Assembly: GCA_902600855.1 (NCBI GenBank)
Contig: CACKKY010000003.1
Location: 1 to 61,073, forward strand
Reading direction: 5' to 3'
DNA length: 61,073 nucleotides
From: an uncultured Pelagibacteraceae bacterium
GTDB taxonomy: Bacteria > Pseudomonadota > Alphaproteobacteria > Pelagibacterales > Pelagibacteraceae
Positions 34,456-42,582 of this stretch are shown here, one piece after another. The position numbers and the translations under genes are program-made. Each line of letters begins with the position of its first letter. The stretch's first letter is position 1. The notes under the pieces are model-generated. The model was given only the letters and a program-made list of their open reading frames with translations, did no database searches and was not told the origin of the DNA.

Positions 34456-35907
34456 ATGACCATAGGTTGGCGTTTTGATAATACTTATTCAAAATTACCA
34501 AACACCTTTAAAGAAGAAGTAAAACCCACACCTGTTAACAAGCCTGAGATTGCAATTATTAATTATGATCTAGCAAAAAAACTAAATTTAGATTTTTCTA
34601 AAATTAACTCAAAGGATTTAGCACAAATATTTTCTGGAAATTTATTACCCGATGAAACTAAAACTATTGCCCAAGCATACGCAGGTCATCAATTTGGTCA
34701 TTTTACAATGCTTGGTGATGGAAGAGCAGTGCTTTTAGGGGAACATTTAGTTAATAAAAACGACCGTTTTGATATCCAGTTTAAAGGTTCTGGAAAAACA
34801 TCTTTTTCTAGAAGAGGAGATGGAAGAGCTGCACTTGGTCCAATGCTAAGAGAATATATGATTAGTGAAGCAATACACGCTTTAAATATTCCAACTACAA
34901 GAAGTCTAGCTGTAGTTAAAACTGGAGAGGAAATTGTAAGAGAAGAATTATTACAAGGAGCAATATTAACTAGAGTGGCTTCAAGCCATATCCGTGTTGG
35001 AACTTTCCAATATATTGCCGCAAAACAAAATATAAAAGATCTTAAAATACTTGTAGACTACACAATTGATAGGCATTACCCAGAGATTAAATCATCAGAT
35101 AATAAAATATTAGATTTGTTAAATCTTGTAATGGACAAACAATGTCAATTAGTAGTTAATTGGATGAGTGTTGGTTTTATTCACGGTGTAATGAACACTG
35201 ATAATATGGCCATCTCAGGTGAAACAATTGATTATGGACCTTGTGCTTTTATGGATCAATATGATCCTAAAACAGTTTTTAGTTCAATAGATCAATTTGG
35301 AAGATATTCTTTTGAAAACCAACCTAGAATTACTAAATGGAATTTAGCAAGATTTGCCGAATGTATTGTTAATCTTATTGATAGCGATGAAGATAAGGCA
35401 ATTAAAGTTGTGACTGAAACTATCAATAATTTTGAGAAAATTTATGAAAACAAATGGTTAAATATGATGCGAAATAAATTAGGACTATTTGGTGAAGATA
35501 AAAATGATAAAAAATTAATTTTAGATCTTTTGGATTGGATGAAAAATAATAAGGCAGATTATACAAATACCTTTTGTTATTTAATGAAAACAAATAATAC
35601 TGAAGATCAAATTTTTGAAGACAAAAATTTTAAAAAATGGCAAGAGTGTTGGTATAAGCGTTTGAAAATTAATAATACCCCAGAAGAAAAATATTTTGAT
35701 TTAATGAGATCAATAAATCCTAATGTAATACCTAGAAATCATAAAGTAGAAGAAGCACTTAAAGCAGCAAATGAAAATAATTTTGAGCCTTTCCATAATT
35801 TACTTAAAGTTTTAAAATCACCTTATAATTCGAATGCTGATTTATCTGAATATCAAAAACCTGCGCCCTTTACAGATGAAAAATACCAAACATTTTGTGG
35901 TACTTAG
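34456..35907 (+). CDS. selO: SelO/YdiU protein adenylyltransferase
   Basis: SelO is a pseudokinase-fold enzyme that AMPylates proteins in redox homeostasis. The 483-aa product has 'AYAGHQFGHFTMLGDGRAVLLGE' region, 'DIQFKGSGKTSFSRRGDGRAALGPMLREY' region, 'VGTFQYIA' and 'HGVMNTDNMAISGETIDYGPCAFMD' region, all diagnostic. The C-terminus ends 'FCGT', so a cysteine sits near the place of the redox-active Cys/Sec of the family. It follows fdsA by 5 bp and is probably co-transcribed with the formate dehydrogenase genes. Confidence 0.93.
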   Translation: MTIGWRFDNTYSKLPNTFKEEVKPTPVNKPEIAIINYDLAKKLNLDFSKINSKDLAQIFSGNLLPDETKTIAQAYAGHQFGHFTMLGDGRAVLLGEHLVNKNDRFDIQFKGSGKTSFSRRGDGRAALGPMLREYMISEAIHALNIPTTRSLAVVKTGEEIVREELLQGAILTRVASSHIRVGTFQYIAAKQNIKDLKILVDYTIDRHYPEIKSSDNKILDLLNLVMDKQCQLVVNWMSVGFIHGVMNTDNMAISGETIDYGPCAFMDQYDPKTVFSSIDQFGRYSFENQPRITKWNLARFAECIVNLIDSDEDKAIKVVTETINNFEKIYENKWLNMMRNKLGLFGEDKNDKKLILDLLDWMKNNKADYTNTFCYLMKTNNTEDQIFEDKNFKKWQECWYKRLKINNTPEEKYFDLMRSINPNVIPRNHKVEEALKAANENNFEPFHNLLKVLKSPYNSNADLSEYQKPAPFTDEKYQTFCGT

Positions 35908-35910
35908 CTT

Positions 35911-37014
35911 TTAGAGAACGTAAGGTTCTGGTCTAGCTTTTGCTCCTAAAACTCTCTCAACAGCCATATTGCTTATATCTATTGATTGATATGAGCCAGT
36001 TGTAATCAGTTCAGTTAACGCTCTTCCTATGCCTGGGGCTTGCATCAAGCCTCTTCCGGTAAAACCCGTTGCCAAATAAACATTTTCAAATTTTGGGTGT
36101 TTTCCTACTACTGCATTATTATCTAATCTATTACAATCATAGTAACCGGCCCACCCGCCTGTTAATTTTAATTCTTCAAATGCAGGAATTCTTTGAGCAA
36201 GAGCAGGCCAAACTAATTCTTCAAAATCATCCCAAGCTGGCTCCAAGTCATCTGCATCAAAAACAGATTTAGGTGATCCAGCTAAATATTCTTTACCCTC
36301 TGGTCTCCAATAAACACCTGTTGTTAAGTCGCCAGTTAACGGCATTTCTGGAATATGTTTAGGGCATTTTACTCTAAATACAGTATGTTTTTGAGGTTCA
36401 ACTGGTATGTCTTCCAATAACTCTTTAGTCCAGCATCCAGCAGCAGATATAATAGTTTTAGCATTAATTTCTGAAAGACTTTTTACTTCTCCTTTTGTAA
36501 ATTCTGCTCCAAGCTCTATTGCTTTACTTTTTAAAGCACTATGAAATAAAAAAGGATCTATCCAACCTTCACTTTTATTATCAGTAAAAGTCGCTGTTTC
36601 TATACCTTCGCTATTTATATAAGGAAAAAATTTTGACAATTCTGATCCTTTAATATTTTTAGTACCTGCTTCGCATACTTTATGATTTTCTAATGCTTCA
36701 TACTGTTCTTCTGCATGTTCTGCTCCAAACATTAATAAGTATCCATTTGTAACCATACTAGCTGTTGGATTGGGATTTTTTTCAGTTTTTAATAACTCTG
36801 GAATTTGAAAAATAAATTCTCTTGCAAATTTACCTAATAAAATATTTTCTTTTTGATAAAATTGTCTTCTAAACCCCCCTAAAGATAAAGGGAAAGAAGC
36901 TGACTTATATGTCGGATCTCTCTCAATAACTTTTACTTTCCTTCCTTCTTTCGAAAGAAAATAAGCAGAAGCTGCTCCAATTATTCCACCCCCAACTATT
37001 ACAACATCATCCAT
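35911..37014 (-). CDS. FAD-dependent oxidoreductase (DAO/FOXRED1-like)
   Basis: The 367-aa protein starts at the ATG at 37014, directly before the Rossmann motif 'VVIVGGGIIGAASAYFLS'; the longer upstream start would run into tspO. 'SLGGFRRQFYQKENI' and 'ATGFTGRGLMQAPGIGRALTELI' are typical of the DAO group containing sarcosine/dimethylglycine oxidoreductases and FOXRED1. The natural substrate is likely an amine or imino acid, not determined here. If it demethylates sarcosine it would complement creatinase 11 kb away, but nothing in the sequence proves this. It converges with selO (3-bp gap) and follows tspO by 2 bp. Confidence 0.8.
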   Translation of the reverse strand: MDDVVIVGGGIIGAASAYFLSKEGRKVKVIERDPTYKSASFPLSLGGFRRQFYQKENILLGKFAREFIFQIPELLKTEKNPNPTASMVTNGYLLMFGAEHAEEQYEALENHKVCEAGTKNIKGSELSKFFPYINSEGIETATFTDNKSEGWIDPFLFHSALKSKAIELGAEFTKGEVKSLSEINAKTIISAAGCWTKELLEDIPVEPQKHTVFRVKCPKHIPEMPLTGDLTTGVYWRPEGKEYLAGSPKSVFDADDLEPAWDDFEELVWPALAQRIPAFEELKLTGGWAGYYDCNRLDNNAVVGKHPKFENVYLATGFTGRGLMQAPGIGRALTELITTGSYQSIDISNMAVERVLGAKARPEPYVL

Positions 37015-37016
37015 AA

Positions 37017-37484
37017 TTAATTTAATACAAATATACTTACGTTGAGCACTAATGCAAAGCAACACCAAAGTAAATAGGGAATCATTAAATATGAACTTAT
37101 TAAATTGACACGTTTAAAATTCTTAATGAGAATAATTATCAAGGTAATTAGAATAATTAAAACTAAAATTGAGATTGCTATTTGATGAAAAACAAAAAAT
37201 GTAATACTCCAAGTTGTATTTACAATTATATGAATAAAATAAATATAAACAGTTTTCATGTCTCTATTTGTGCTGTGCCAAAATAACCATACAGCTAAAG
37301 TCATCATAAAATAAAGAGTAGTCCAAACTGGAGCAAAAACCCAATCTGGTGGACTAAATGATGGTCTGATTATTAATGAATACCAAGGTTCTTTAAAATT
37401 GATAGTAGCTAATCCGCCAATTAAAGAAGCTGAATAAGTAATGACAAAAAATAATATAAAAGTTAAAAATTTATTTTTAATCAT
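37017..37484 (-). CDS. tspO: TspO/MBR family membrane protein
   Basis: TspO proteins bind porphyrins and cholesterol-like ligands and influence tetrapyrrole and stress responses. The protein (155 aa from the ATG at 37484; 161 from 37502) has five membrane segments and the family phrases 'KEPWYSLIIRPSFSPPDWVFAPVWTTLYFMM' region and a Trp-rich helix 3. The C-terminal 'YLMIPYLLWCCFALVLN' matches 'LLxPYLxWvxxAxxLN'. It starts opposite an SDR gene with a 24-bp gap. Confidence 0.9.
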   Translation of the reverse strand: MIKNKFLTFILFFVITYSASLIGGLATINFKEPWYSLIIRPSFSPPDWVFAPVWTTLYFMMTLAVWLFWHSTNRDMKTVYIYFIHIIVNTTWSITFFVFHQIAISILVLIILITLIIILIKNFKRVNLISSYLMIPYLLWCCFALVLNVSIFVLN

Positions 37485-37508
37485 GATAATAATATACATC
37501 AATATAAT

Positions 37509-38270
37509 ATGAATAAAAAAACTATTTGGATCACAGGAGGTAGCACGGGAATAGGTAGAGCTTTAGCAGTTAAATTTGCGAGTAAAGACTGGAATGTTGC
37601 TATATCTGCTAGGCGTGAAGATCTATTAAATGAATTGTCAGATACTTATGAAAATATATCTGCTTTTCCTCTCGATGTTACTGATAAGATAAAATGTAAA
37701 GAAGTATTTGATCAAATCAAAAATAAGTATGAAAATATTGATATTTGTTTTTTTTCTACTGGAACATGGGACCCAAAAAAAGAAAAAGATATCGATATTG
37801 AACAAATTGAGAATGTTTTTAAAGTAAATTTCTTTGGAACAGTTAATAGTATCAAAGCTGTAGAGGAATATTTTAAAAGTAGAAAAAGCGGCATTATAAC
37901 AATAGTTTCCTCAATAGCAGGGTATCGAGGACTTCCAAATTCAACAGGATATGGTCCTTCAAAATCAGCATTAAATAATCTAGCTGAAAGTTTATATTTT
38001 GACTTTAAAAGGTCTAATGTTCGTGTTTGCTTGGTTTCACCTGGTTTTATCAAAACTCCAATGACCGATAAAAATGATTTTAAAATGCCATTTTTAAAAA
38101 CTACTGATTATGCTGCAAATAAAATTTATGATGGCTTAATTAATAAAAATAATTTTGAGATACATTTTCCAAAAACACTTACATTAATCTTAAAATTTTT
38201 AAGTTTCTTACCTAGTAGTATTTATTTTGGTTTACTTAGTAAACTTACAAAATATCAAAAGAAAAACTAA
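37509..38270 (+). CDS. Short-chain dehydrogenase/reductase
   Basis: A 253-aa classical SDR with cofactor loop 'TGGSTGIGRAL', an acidic/basic 'SARRE' stretch suggesting NADP preference, catalytic serine in 'IVSSIAGYRG' and YxxxK in 'YGPSKSAL'. The C-terminus is long and hydrophobic ('LILKFLSFLPSSIYFGLLSKL'), which may bind membrane. SDRs occur in the lipid-modification clusters that contain CFA-like and DUF1365 genes. Its stop overlaps the convergent DUF2061 gene by 4 bp. Confidence 0.85.
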   Translation: MNKKTIWITGGSTGIGRALAVKFASKDWNVAISARREDLLNELSDTYENISAFPLDVTDKIKCKEVFDQIKNKYENIDICFFSTGTWDPKKEKDIDIEQIENVFKVNFFGTVNSIKAVEEYFKSRKSGIITIVSSIAGYRGLPNSTGYGPSKSALNNLAESLYFDFKRSNVRVCLVSPGFIKTPMTDKNDFKMPFLKTTDYAANKIYDGLINKNNFEIHFPKTLTLILKFLSFLPSSIYFGLLSKLTKYQKKN

Positions 38271-38518
38271 TTTTTTTTAATATATTTACTGGTCCACCAT
38301 TTATCTAAAATGAAGTACCAAATTGAATTAGCTAGAGGCTCAATAATTGCATCTGTTAAAGCGATAACAAAAGATACATCAGCAACTAACATAAGAACAG
38401 TTATTGCAATAGCAAAATGACCAATAGTATAAATAATAGTTCTTAATATAGATCCCTTATTGTTTCTAAATATATTTTCGGCTGCTTTGAATATACCTGT
38501 AGTAACTTCCATTTTCAC
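38267..38518 (-). CDS. DUF2061 small membrane protein
   Basis: An 83-aa protein with two hydrophobic segments (about 25-45 and 50-68). It also has the DUF2061-like 'RNNKGSILRTIIYTIGHFAI' and 'ALTDAIIEPLANSIWYFILDKWW' region. The family has no established function. It follows the zinc-ribbon gene by 30 bp on the same strand. Confidence 0.75.
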   Translation of the reverse strand: MKMEVTTGIFKAAENIFRNNKGSILRTIIYTIGHFAIAITVLMLVADVSFVIALTDAIIEPLANSIWYFILDKWWTSKYIKKN

Positions 38519-38548
38519 TTACTGGATGAATAGACTAATTAAATATTT

Positions 38549-38725
38549 TTAACTTTGTGAGCAAACATCTTTGATAACTGGTACATTTGCACAGTCATTA
38601 CATTTTGTCTTTTGAACAATGCAACCGTTATCAAGAACTTTAACATCTACAACTCTATCACATTTTGAGCAAATAGATGAAACTGTTAGTCCACATTTTT
38701 TACAACTATAATTTTGTGTTTCCAT
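38549..38725 (-). CDS. Zinc-ribbon microprotein (58 aa)
   Basis: This short gene has an ATG at 38725 and a TAA at 38549-38551. The 58-aa product has eight cysteines, including three CxxC pairs at Cys8/Cys11 ('CKKC'), Cys19/Cys22 ('CSKC') and Cys42/Cys45 ('CNDC'), plus Cys35 and Cys55. This looks like one or two zinc ribbons or a rubredoxin-like metal site. No exact family is recognised. It lies just downstream of a Fur-box-like palindrome and upstream of DUF2061. Confidence 0.72.
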   Translation of the reverse strand: METQNYSCKKCGLTVSSICSKCDRVVDVKVLDNGCIVQKTKCNDCANVPVIKDVCSQS

Positions 38726-38768
38726 GCTTAAATAATATTTTTTTAAAAAAGACTTACAATAAAATTGT

Positions 38769-38821
38769 TAGCTAATGATAATCAATCTCATATTTTTTTT
38801 GAGAATGATTATCGTTAGCTA
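38769..38821. promoter_or_regulatory. Long inverted repeat with Fur-box-like arms
   Basis: Two 22-bp arms (38769-38790 and 38800-38821) pair at 20 of 22 positions around a 9-nt T-rich loop. Each arm contains a Fur-box-like core (left: 'AATGATAATCAAT'; right: 'GAGAATGATTATCG'), close to the classic GATAATGATAATCATTATC. It lies between the DUF3833 stop and the zinc-ribbon start, so it could be an iron-responsive operator, a transcription terminator, or both. No U-tract directly follows either arm, which argues against a simple terminator. Confidence 0.55.
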
Positions 38822-38845
38822 CAAAAAACCAATAAAGAAAAAAAT

Positions 38846-39391
38846 CTAATCTTTTACAAATACAACTGTCAATTCTGCTACCTTAAAACCAAATTTGGTC
38901 ATAGTAGCTCTGTTAATAGCAACTCTTTCATCTTGTTTAAAAATCCAATCATCAAAAGTAATCTTCATCTCTTTTCCTTTTACAGGAACTAACAAAACAT
39001 ACTCAAACTTAAATGCAGGTCCATACGAATATCCTTTTGCTTTTCCTGCTACATCTCCCGCAGTGCCCTCATAATGATTGTCATCAATCTTATTTATTGT
39101 CCATTCTCTATTTTGAATTTCACCATCATCCCAATTAAATTTTTCTTTTAAAATCAATTGTTTTCCATCCCAAGTTCCATCTAAATCTGCTGAAAATTGT
39201 CTTGTAACTTTACCTGATCTATTTTGTAAAACACCCCAGGCTTTTACATTACCTGATAAGTATTCTTCAATAATTAATCTTGGTTCTTTATTTTTAAAAT
39301 CTTCTGGTTTCATTGTATTTTTAGAACAGCTTGTAAATAAGAATATTACAATTATCAATGAAATTGATTTGATATAATTTATATGACGCAT
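38846..39391 (-). CDS. DUF3833 lipoprotein
   Basis: The 181-aa protein has a lipoprotein signal peptide with lipobox 'FTSC' at about residue 22. The mature part shows the DUF3833 features 'YLSGNVKAWGVLQNRSGKV', 'FNWDDGEIQNREWTI' and 'YVLLVPVKGKEMKITFDDWIF' regions. The function is unknown, but homologues travel with CFA-like methyltransferase and DUF1365 genes in clusters induced by singlet oxygen. It follows the CFA-like gene by 20 bp. Confidence 0.82.
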   Translation of the reverse strand: MRHINYIKSISLIIVIFLFTSCSKNTMKPEDFKNKEPRLIIEEYLSGNVKAWGVLQNRSGKVTRQFSADLDGTWDGKQLILKEKFNWDDGEIQNREWTINKIDDNHYEGTAGDVAGKAKGYSYGPAFKFEYVLLVPVKGKEMKITFDDWIFKQDERVAINRATMTKFGFKVAELTVVFVKD

Positions 39392-39411
39392 AGATAGCTC
39401 CTATTACTCTA

Positions 39412-40590
39412 TTATTTATTCTGAAGTGAAAATTGAATGAGATCAATATTTTTTGATTTAAAACCTGCTTCACAATATGAAAGATAAAATTCCCACATTC
39501 TTTTAAAGGTTAAATCGAAACCTTGATTTTTTATTAAATCCCATTTTTTATTAAATTCTTCTCTCCAAATAGATAAAGTATTTGAATAGTGATCAGCATA
39601 AGAAATATAAGAATTAATGGTTAGTCCATTTTCTGATACATATTTGTTTATACTACTTTTATTTGGCAAAAAACCTCCAGGAAAAATATATTTTTGAATA
39701 AAATCTTGCTTATTTTTATATCTATTAAAAAGTCTATCATCTATCGTAATAGCTTGTATCGCAGCCTTTCCATCATCTGATAGGTTTTTTTTTATAGTAT
39801 TAAAATAACTTTCTAAGTAATTCTGTCCCACGGCTTCTATCATTTCAATTGATGCAATTGAGTTATATTTGCCATTTAGATCTCGATAATCTTTTATTTC
39901 AATATTAACTTTTTCATTTAAGCCACACTTATGCATCCTTTCTTTTGCGTATTCGAATTGCTTTTTGGAAATAGTAATACAATCAAGCTTCACATCATAT
40001 TTTTTACCAACATATTCTGCGAATCCTCCCCATCCACAACCTATTTCTAAAACTTTGTCACCATGATTTGGATTAATTAAATCAACTAGTTTTTGATATT
40101 TATTATTTTGTGCATCAGATAATTTTTTTTTTTCATCATCAAATATCGCACTTGAGTATGTCAGTGTTTCATCAAGCCATAGTGAAAAAAATTCATTTCC
40201 AAGATCGTAATGCTTTGAAATGTTTTCTTTACTTCTATTTTTAGTATTCTTGATTATCTTATTTTTAATAAAATTTATTACTGGAATATCAAGAATACCC
40301 GCAAACTTGTGAATTAGTTTTATATTTCTAGCAGTTAATTCAATTAAATTTGATAAGTTTACTGTTTGAAATTCATTTCTCATGTAACATTCTGCAAGAC
40401 CTACACTCCCACTTTTAATTAAATTATAATTAAAATTCGGATTGTTTATAATTAAATTTGCTTTTAAATAATGGCTTGGGTCACCAAATTGAAAAATTTT
40501 TCCATCGTATGTTTTAAGTTCTAAATATCCATAATCAATTTTATTTAAAATATTTAAAACTATTTTATCTGCAGCTTTAGCTAAAAACAT
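39412..40590 (-). CDS. CFA-synthase-like SAM-dependent fatty acyl methyltransferase
   Basis: The 392-aa protein has 'KHYDLGNEFFSLWLDETLTYSSAIF' region (substrate domain) and the SAM loop 'VLEIGCGWGGFAEY' near 180-193, as in cyclopropane synthases. Aligned by eye, the glutamate of the E. coli bicarbonate site is kept (Glu252 in 'EMIEAVG'), while the site's histidine is replaced by Gln279 in 'AIQAITI'. So it may be a typical CFA synthase of this subgroup or a methyl-transferring relative like UfaM. It shares one base with the upstream DUF1365 gene, indicating one transcript. Confidence 0.84.
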   Translation of the reverse strand: MFLAKAADKIVLNILNKIDYGYLELKTYDGKIFQFGDPSHYLKANLIINNPNFNYNLIKSGSVGLAECYMRNEFQTVNLSNLIELTARNIKLIHKFAGILDIPVINFIKNKIIKNTKNRSKENISKHYDLGNEFFSLWLDETLTYSSAIFDDEKKKLSDAQNNKYQKLVDLINPNHGDKVLEIGCGWGGFAEYVGKKYDVKLDCITISKKQFEYAKERMHKCGLNEKVNIEIKDYRDLNGKYNSIASIEMIEAVGQNYLESYFNTIKKNLSDDGKAAIQAITIDDRLFNRYKNKQDFIQKYIFPGGFLPNKSSINKYVSENGLTINSYISYADHYSNTLSIWREEFNKKWDLIKNQGFDLTFKRMWEFYLSYCEAGFKSKNIDLIQFSLQNK

Positions 40591-41354
40591 TAATTTTCCA
40601 AAGTTATATTGTTTTTTATTTTAATTTTTTTTTTTATAAACTTTATTCCTTTACTCCATAATTTAAACGCTTCAAAATGTATCGCTAATATAATCTTAAA
40701 AGTCATTAAAGGATGATTTATGTATGATTTTAATAATTCTTTACTAGTAAAATTAGATCTTTTTCCATCTTGAGATGCATATAATATTTTCCCCTCGTTA
40801 TCATGTTGGTCAATAATTACTGAAATCTTTTCATCTGGTAGTTGAGTTTTAAAAAAATATTGACAATTCATTTCAATAAAAGGTGAGACATGAAACTTTT
40901 TAGAGCAATCATGTTTAAATACATTATGGTCTTGATCAATTCTGAATATGTAAGTGTGCTGCTCACCAAATGTATTTTTTACTTCATATAAAATTGTAAT
41001 TAATTTGTTATTCTTATCATAAATATAAAAAACACTTAGAGGATTAAAAACGTAACCAAGTATTCTTGGATAACATAAAAGTTTTATCTTTATGTCATTC
41101 GTATCAATTTTATTTTTTTTTAAATTTTGTCTAACCCACTCTATTAAATCTGAATTATCCCTATTTCCATGATCTTTTTCAAAGAAACTTATTAGATTGA
41201 ATTTATTTAAAGAAAAAAAACTAATTTCTTTATCAATTTTTTTAAGCTCAGATAAATCAATTAATAATGAAAAAACTCTATATTTAAAAAAATGTTCTTT
41301 AGGTTTAAATCTTTTATGAACTACTTTTCCATTATATATGCACGAACTAATCAT
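40590..41354 (-). CDS. DUF1365 protein
   Basis: I use the ATG at 41354 (254 aa), since DUF1365 proteins begin with 'xxYxGxVxHxRxxPxxHxFxYRVF', here 'CIYNGKVVHKRFKPKEHFFK'. 'LCYPRILGYVFNPLSVFY' is the family's strongest block. The function is unresolved. The gene nearly always neighbours an FAD amine-oxidase-like gene and a CFA-like methyltransferase, as here, which implies a step in modified-fatty-acid formation. It overlaps the upstream oxidoreductase gene by 8 bp. Confidence 0.88.
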   Translation of the reverse strand: MISSCIYNGKVVHKRFKPKEHFFKYRVFSLLIDLSELKKIDKEISFFSLNKFNLISFFEKDHGNRDNSDLIEWVRQNLKKNKIDTNDIKIKLLCYPRILGYVFNPLSVFYIYDKNNKLITILYEVKNTFGEQHTYIFRIDQDHNVFKHDCSKKFHVSPFIEMNCQYFFKTQLPDEKISVIIDQHDNEGKILYASQDGKRSNFTSKELLKSYINHPLMTFKIILAIHFEAFKLWSKGIKFIKKKIKIKNNITLEN

Positions 41355-42582
41355 CAAGATATTTAAGCATTTCAATTGATGAATTTATTCCATCTTCATG
41401 AAATCCATAACCAAAATAACTCCCACAATATAAAACATCTTTTTTATTTTGTAATTCATTAAGTTTAATTTGATTATTTAAAGCAGACTGATCAAAATAT
41501 GGATGAGTAAATTTTACTTTTTTTAAAACCTTTGAATCGTCAATTTCAAAATAAGGATTTAAAGTTAAGAAAATATCTTCATTACATTTCAAATTTTGAA
41601 GTAAATTAAGCCAATACGTTATTGAGTTTTTGTTATCTTTTTTATCTACAGATGAATTCCATGAACACCAGGCTTTCTTATTTTTTGGCATTGCTCTTTT
41701 ATCTGTATGGATAAATGCAACGTTCTCTTTATAACTAAAATTAGATAATATCTGGGTCTCTTCTTGTGTTGGTTTTTCAATTAAAGAAATTGCTTCATCT
41801 GCATGAGTTGCGATAACGACTTTATCATAATTAAAAAACTCATTTGCACCTCCATAATACAAATCAATTCCTGATGTTTTTCTATGAATTTTTTTAACTT
41901 CATAATTTTTAAAATATTCTCCACTTATTTTTGAAATTATTTTTTCTACATAACTTCGACTTCTATTTGAAACCGTATACCACTGAGGTCTATTCTTTAA
42001 CTTAAACAATCCATGATTTTGAAAAAATTTTAAAAAAAATTTAATCGGCATTTTGCTTGCTTTTATAGGTGGCATAGACCAAATAGCTGAAACCATTGGT
42101 ATCAAATGGTAATCGATAAATGTTTGGGATAAATTGTTTTCCTTAAGATATTCCCCTAAAGTATATTTTTCATCAAAAATTTCAATCTTATCACATTTTT
42201 TATAAAACTTTATTATATCAAAAAACATTTGTAAAAATTTATAATTAAAAATATTCAATTTATTTGAAAAAATTCCTTTAAATCCATTTCCACAATATTC
42301 AAAATTTGTATTATCAACTGAAACAGAAAAAGACATATTGCTTTTTTCTATCTCAACGTCATTTTCTTTAAAAAAATTTATTAAATTTGGATATGTCTCA
42401 AAATTAAAAACTATAAACCCTATATCTACTGATATTTTTTTTTTATCAAATGTTAAATCTATTGTATGGGAGTGTCCTCCGAAGTAATCTTCCTTCTCAT
42501 ACAAATCTACATGATGTTTCTTTGATAAATAATATGCAGCGCTTAATCCAGAAATTCCTGAACCAACAACTGCTATTTTCAT
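41347..42582 (-). CDS. FAD-dependent amine-oxidase-like protein (DUF1365/CFA-associated)
   Basis: The 411-aa protein has an N-terminal Rossmann motif 'KIAVVGSGISGLSAAYYLS', the FAD-contact 'DLYEKEDYFGGHSHTIDL', and a C-terminal 'YCGSYFGYGFHEDGINSSIE'. It belongs to the flavoprotein group seen beside DUF1365 and CFA-like genes. The group resembles carotenoid/squalene desaturases, so oxidation of a lipid acyl chain is a reasonable guess. It shares one base with the upstream EamA gene. Confidence 0.83.
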   Translation of the reverse strand: MKIAVVGSGISGLSAAYYLSKKHHVDLYEKEDYFGGHSHTIDLTFDKKKISVDIGFIVFNFETYPNLINFFKENDVEIEKSNMSFSVSVDNTNFEYCGNGFKGIFSNKLNIFNYKFLQMFFDIIKFYKKCDKIEIFDEKYTLGEYLKENNLSQTFIDYHLIPMVSAIWSMPPIKASKMPIKFFLKFFQNHGLFKLKNRPQWYTVSNRSRSYVEKIISKISGEYFKNYEVKKIHRKTSGIDLYYGGANEFFNYDKVVIATHADEAISLIEKPTQEETQILSNFSYKENVAFIHTDKRAMPKNKKAWCSWNSSVDKKDNKNSITYWLNLLQNLKCNEDIFLTLNPYFEIDDSKVLKKVKFTHPYFDQSALNNQIKLNELQNKKDVLYCGSYFGYGFHEDGINSSIEMLKYLDD

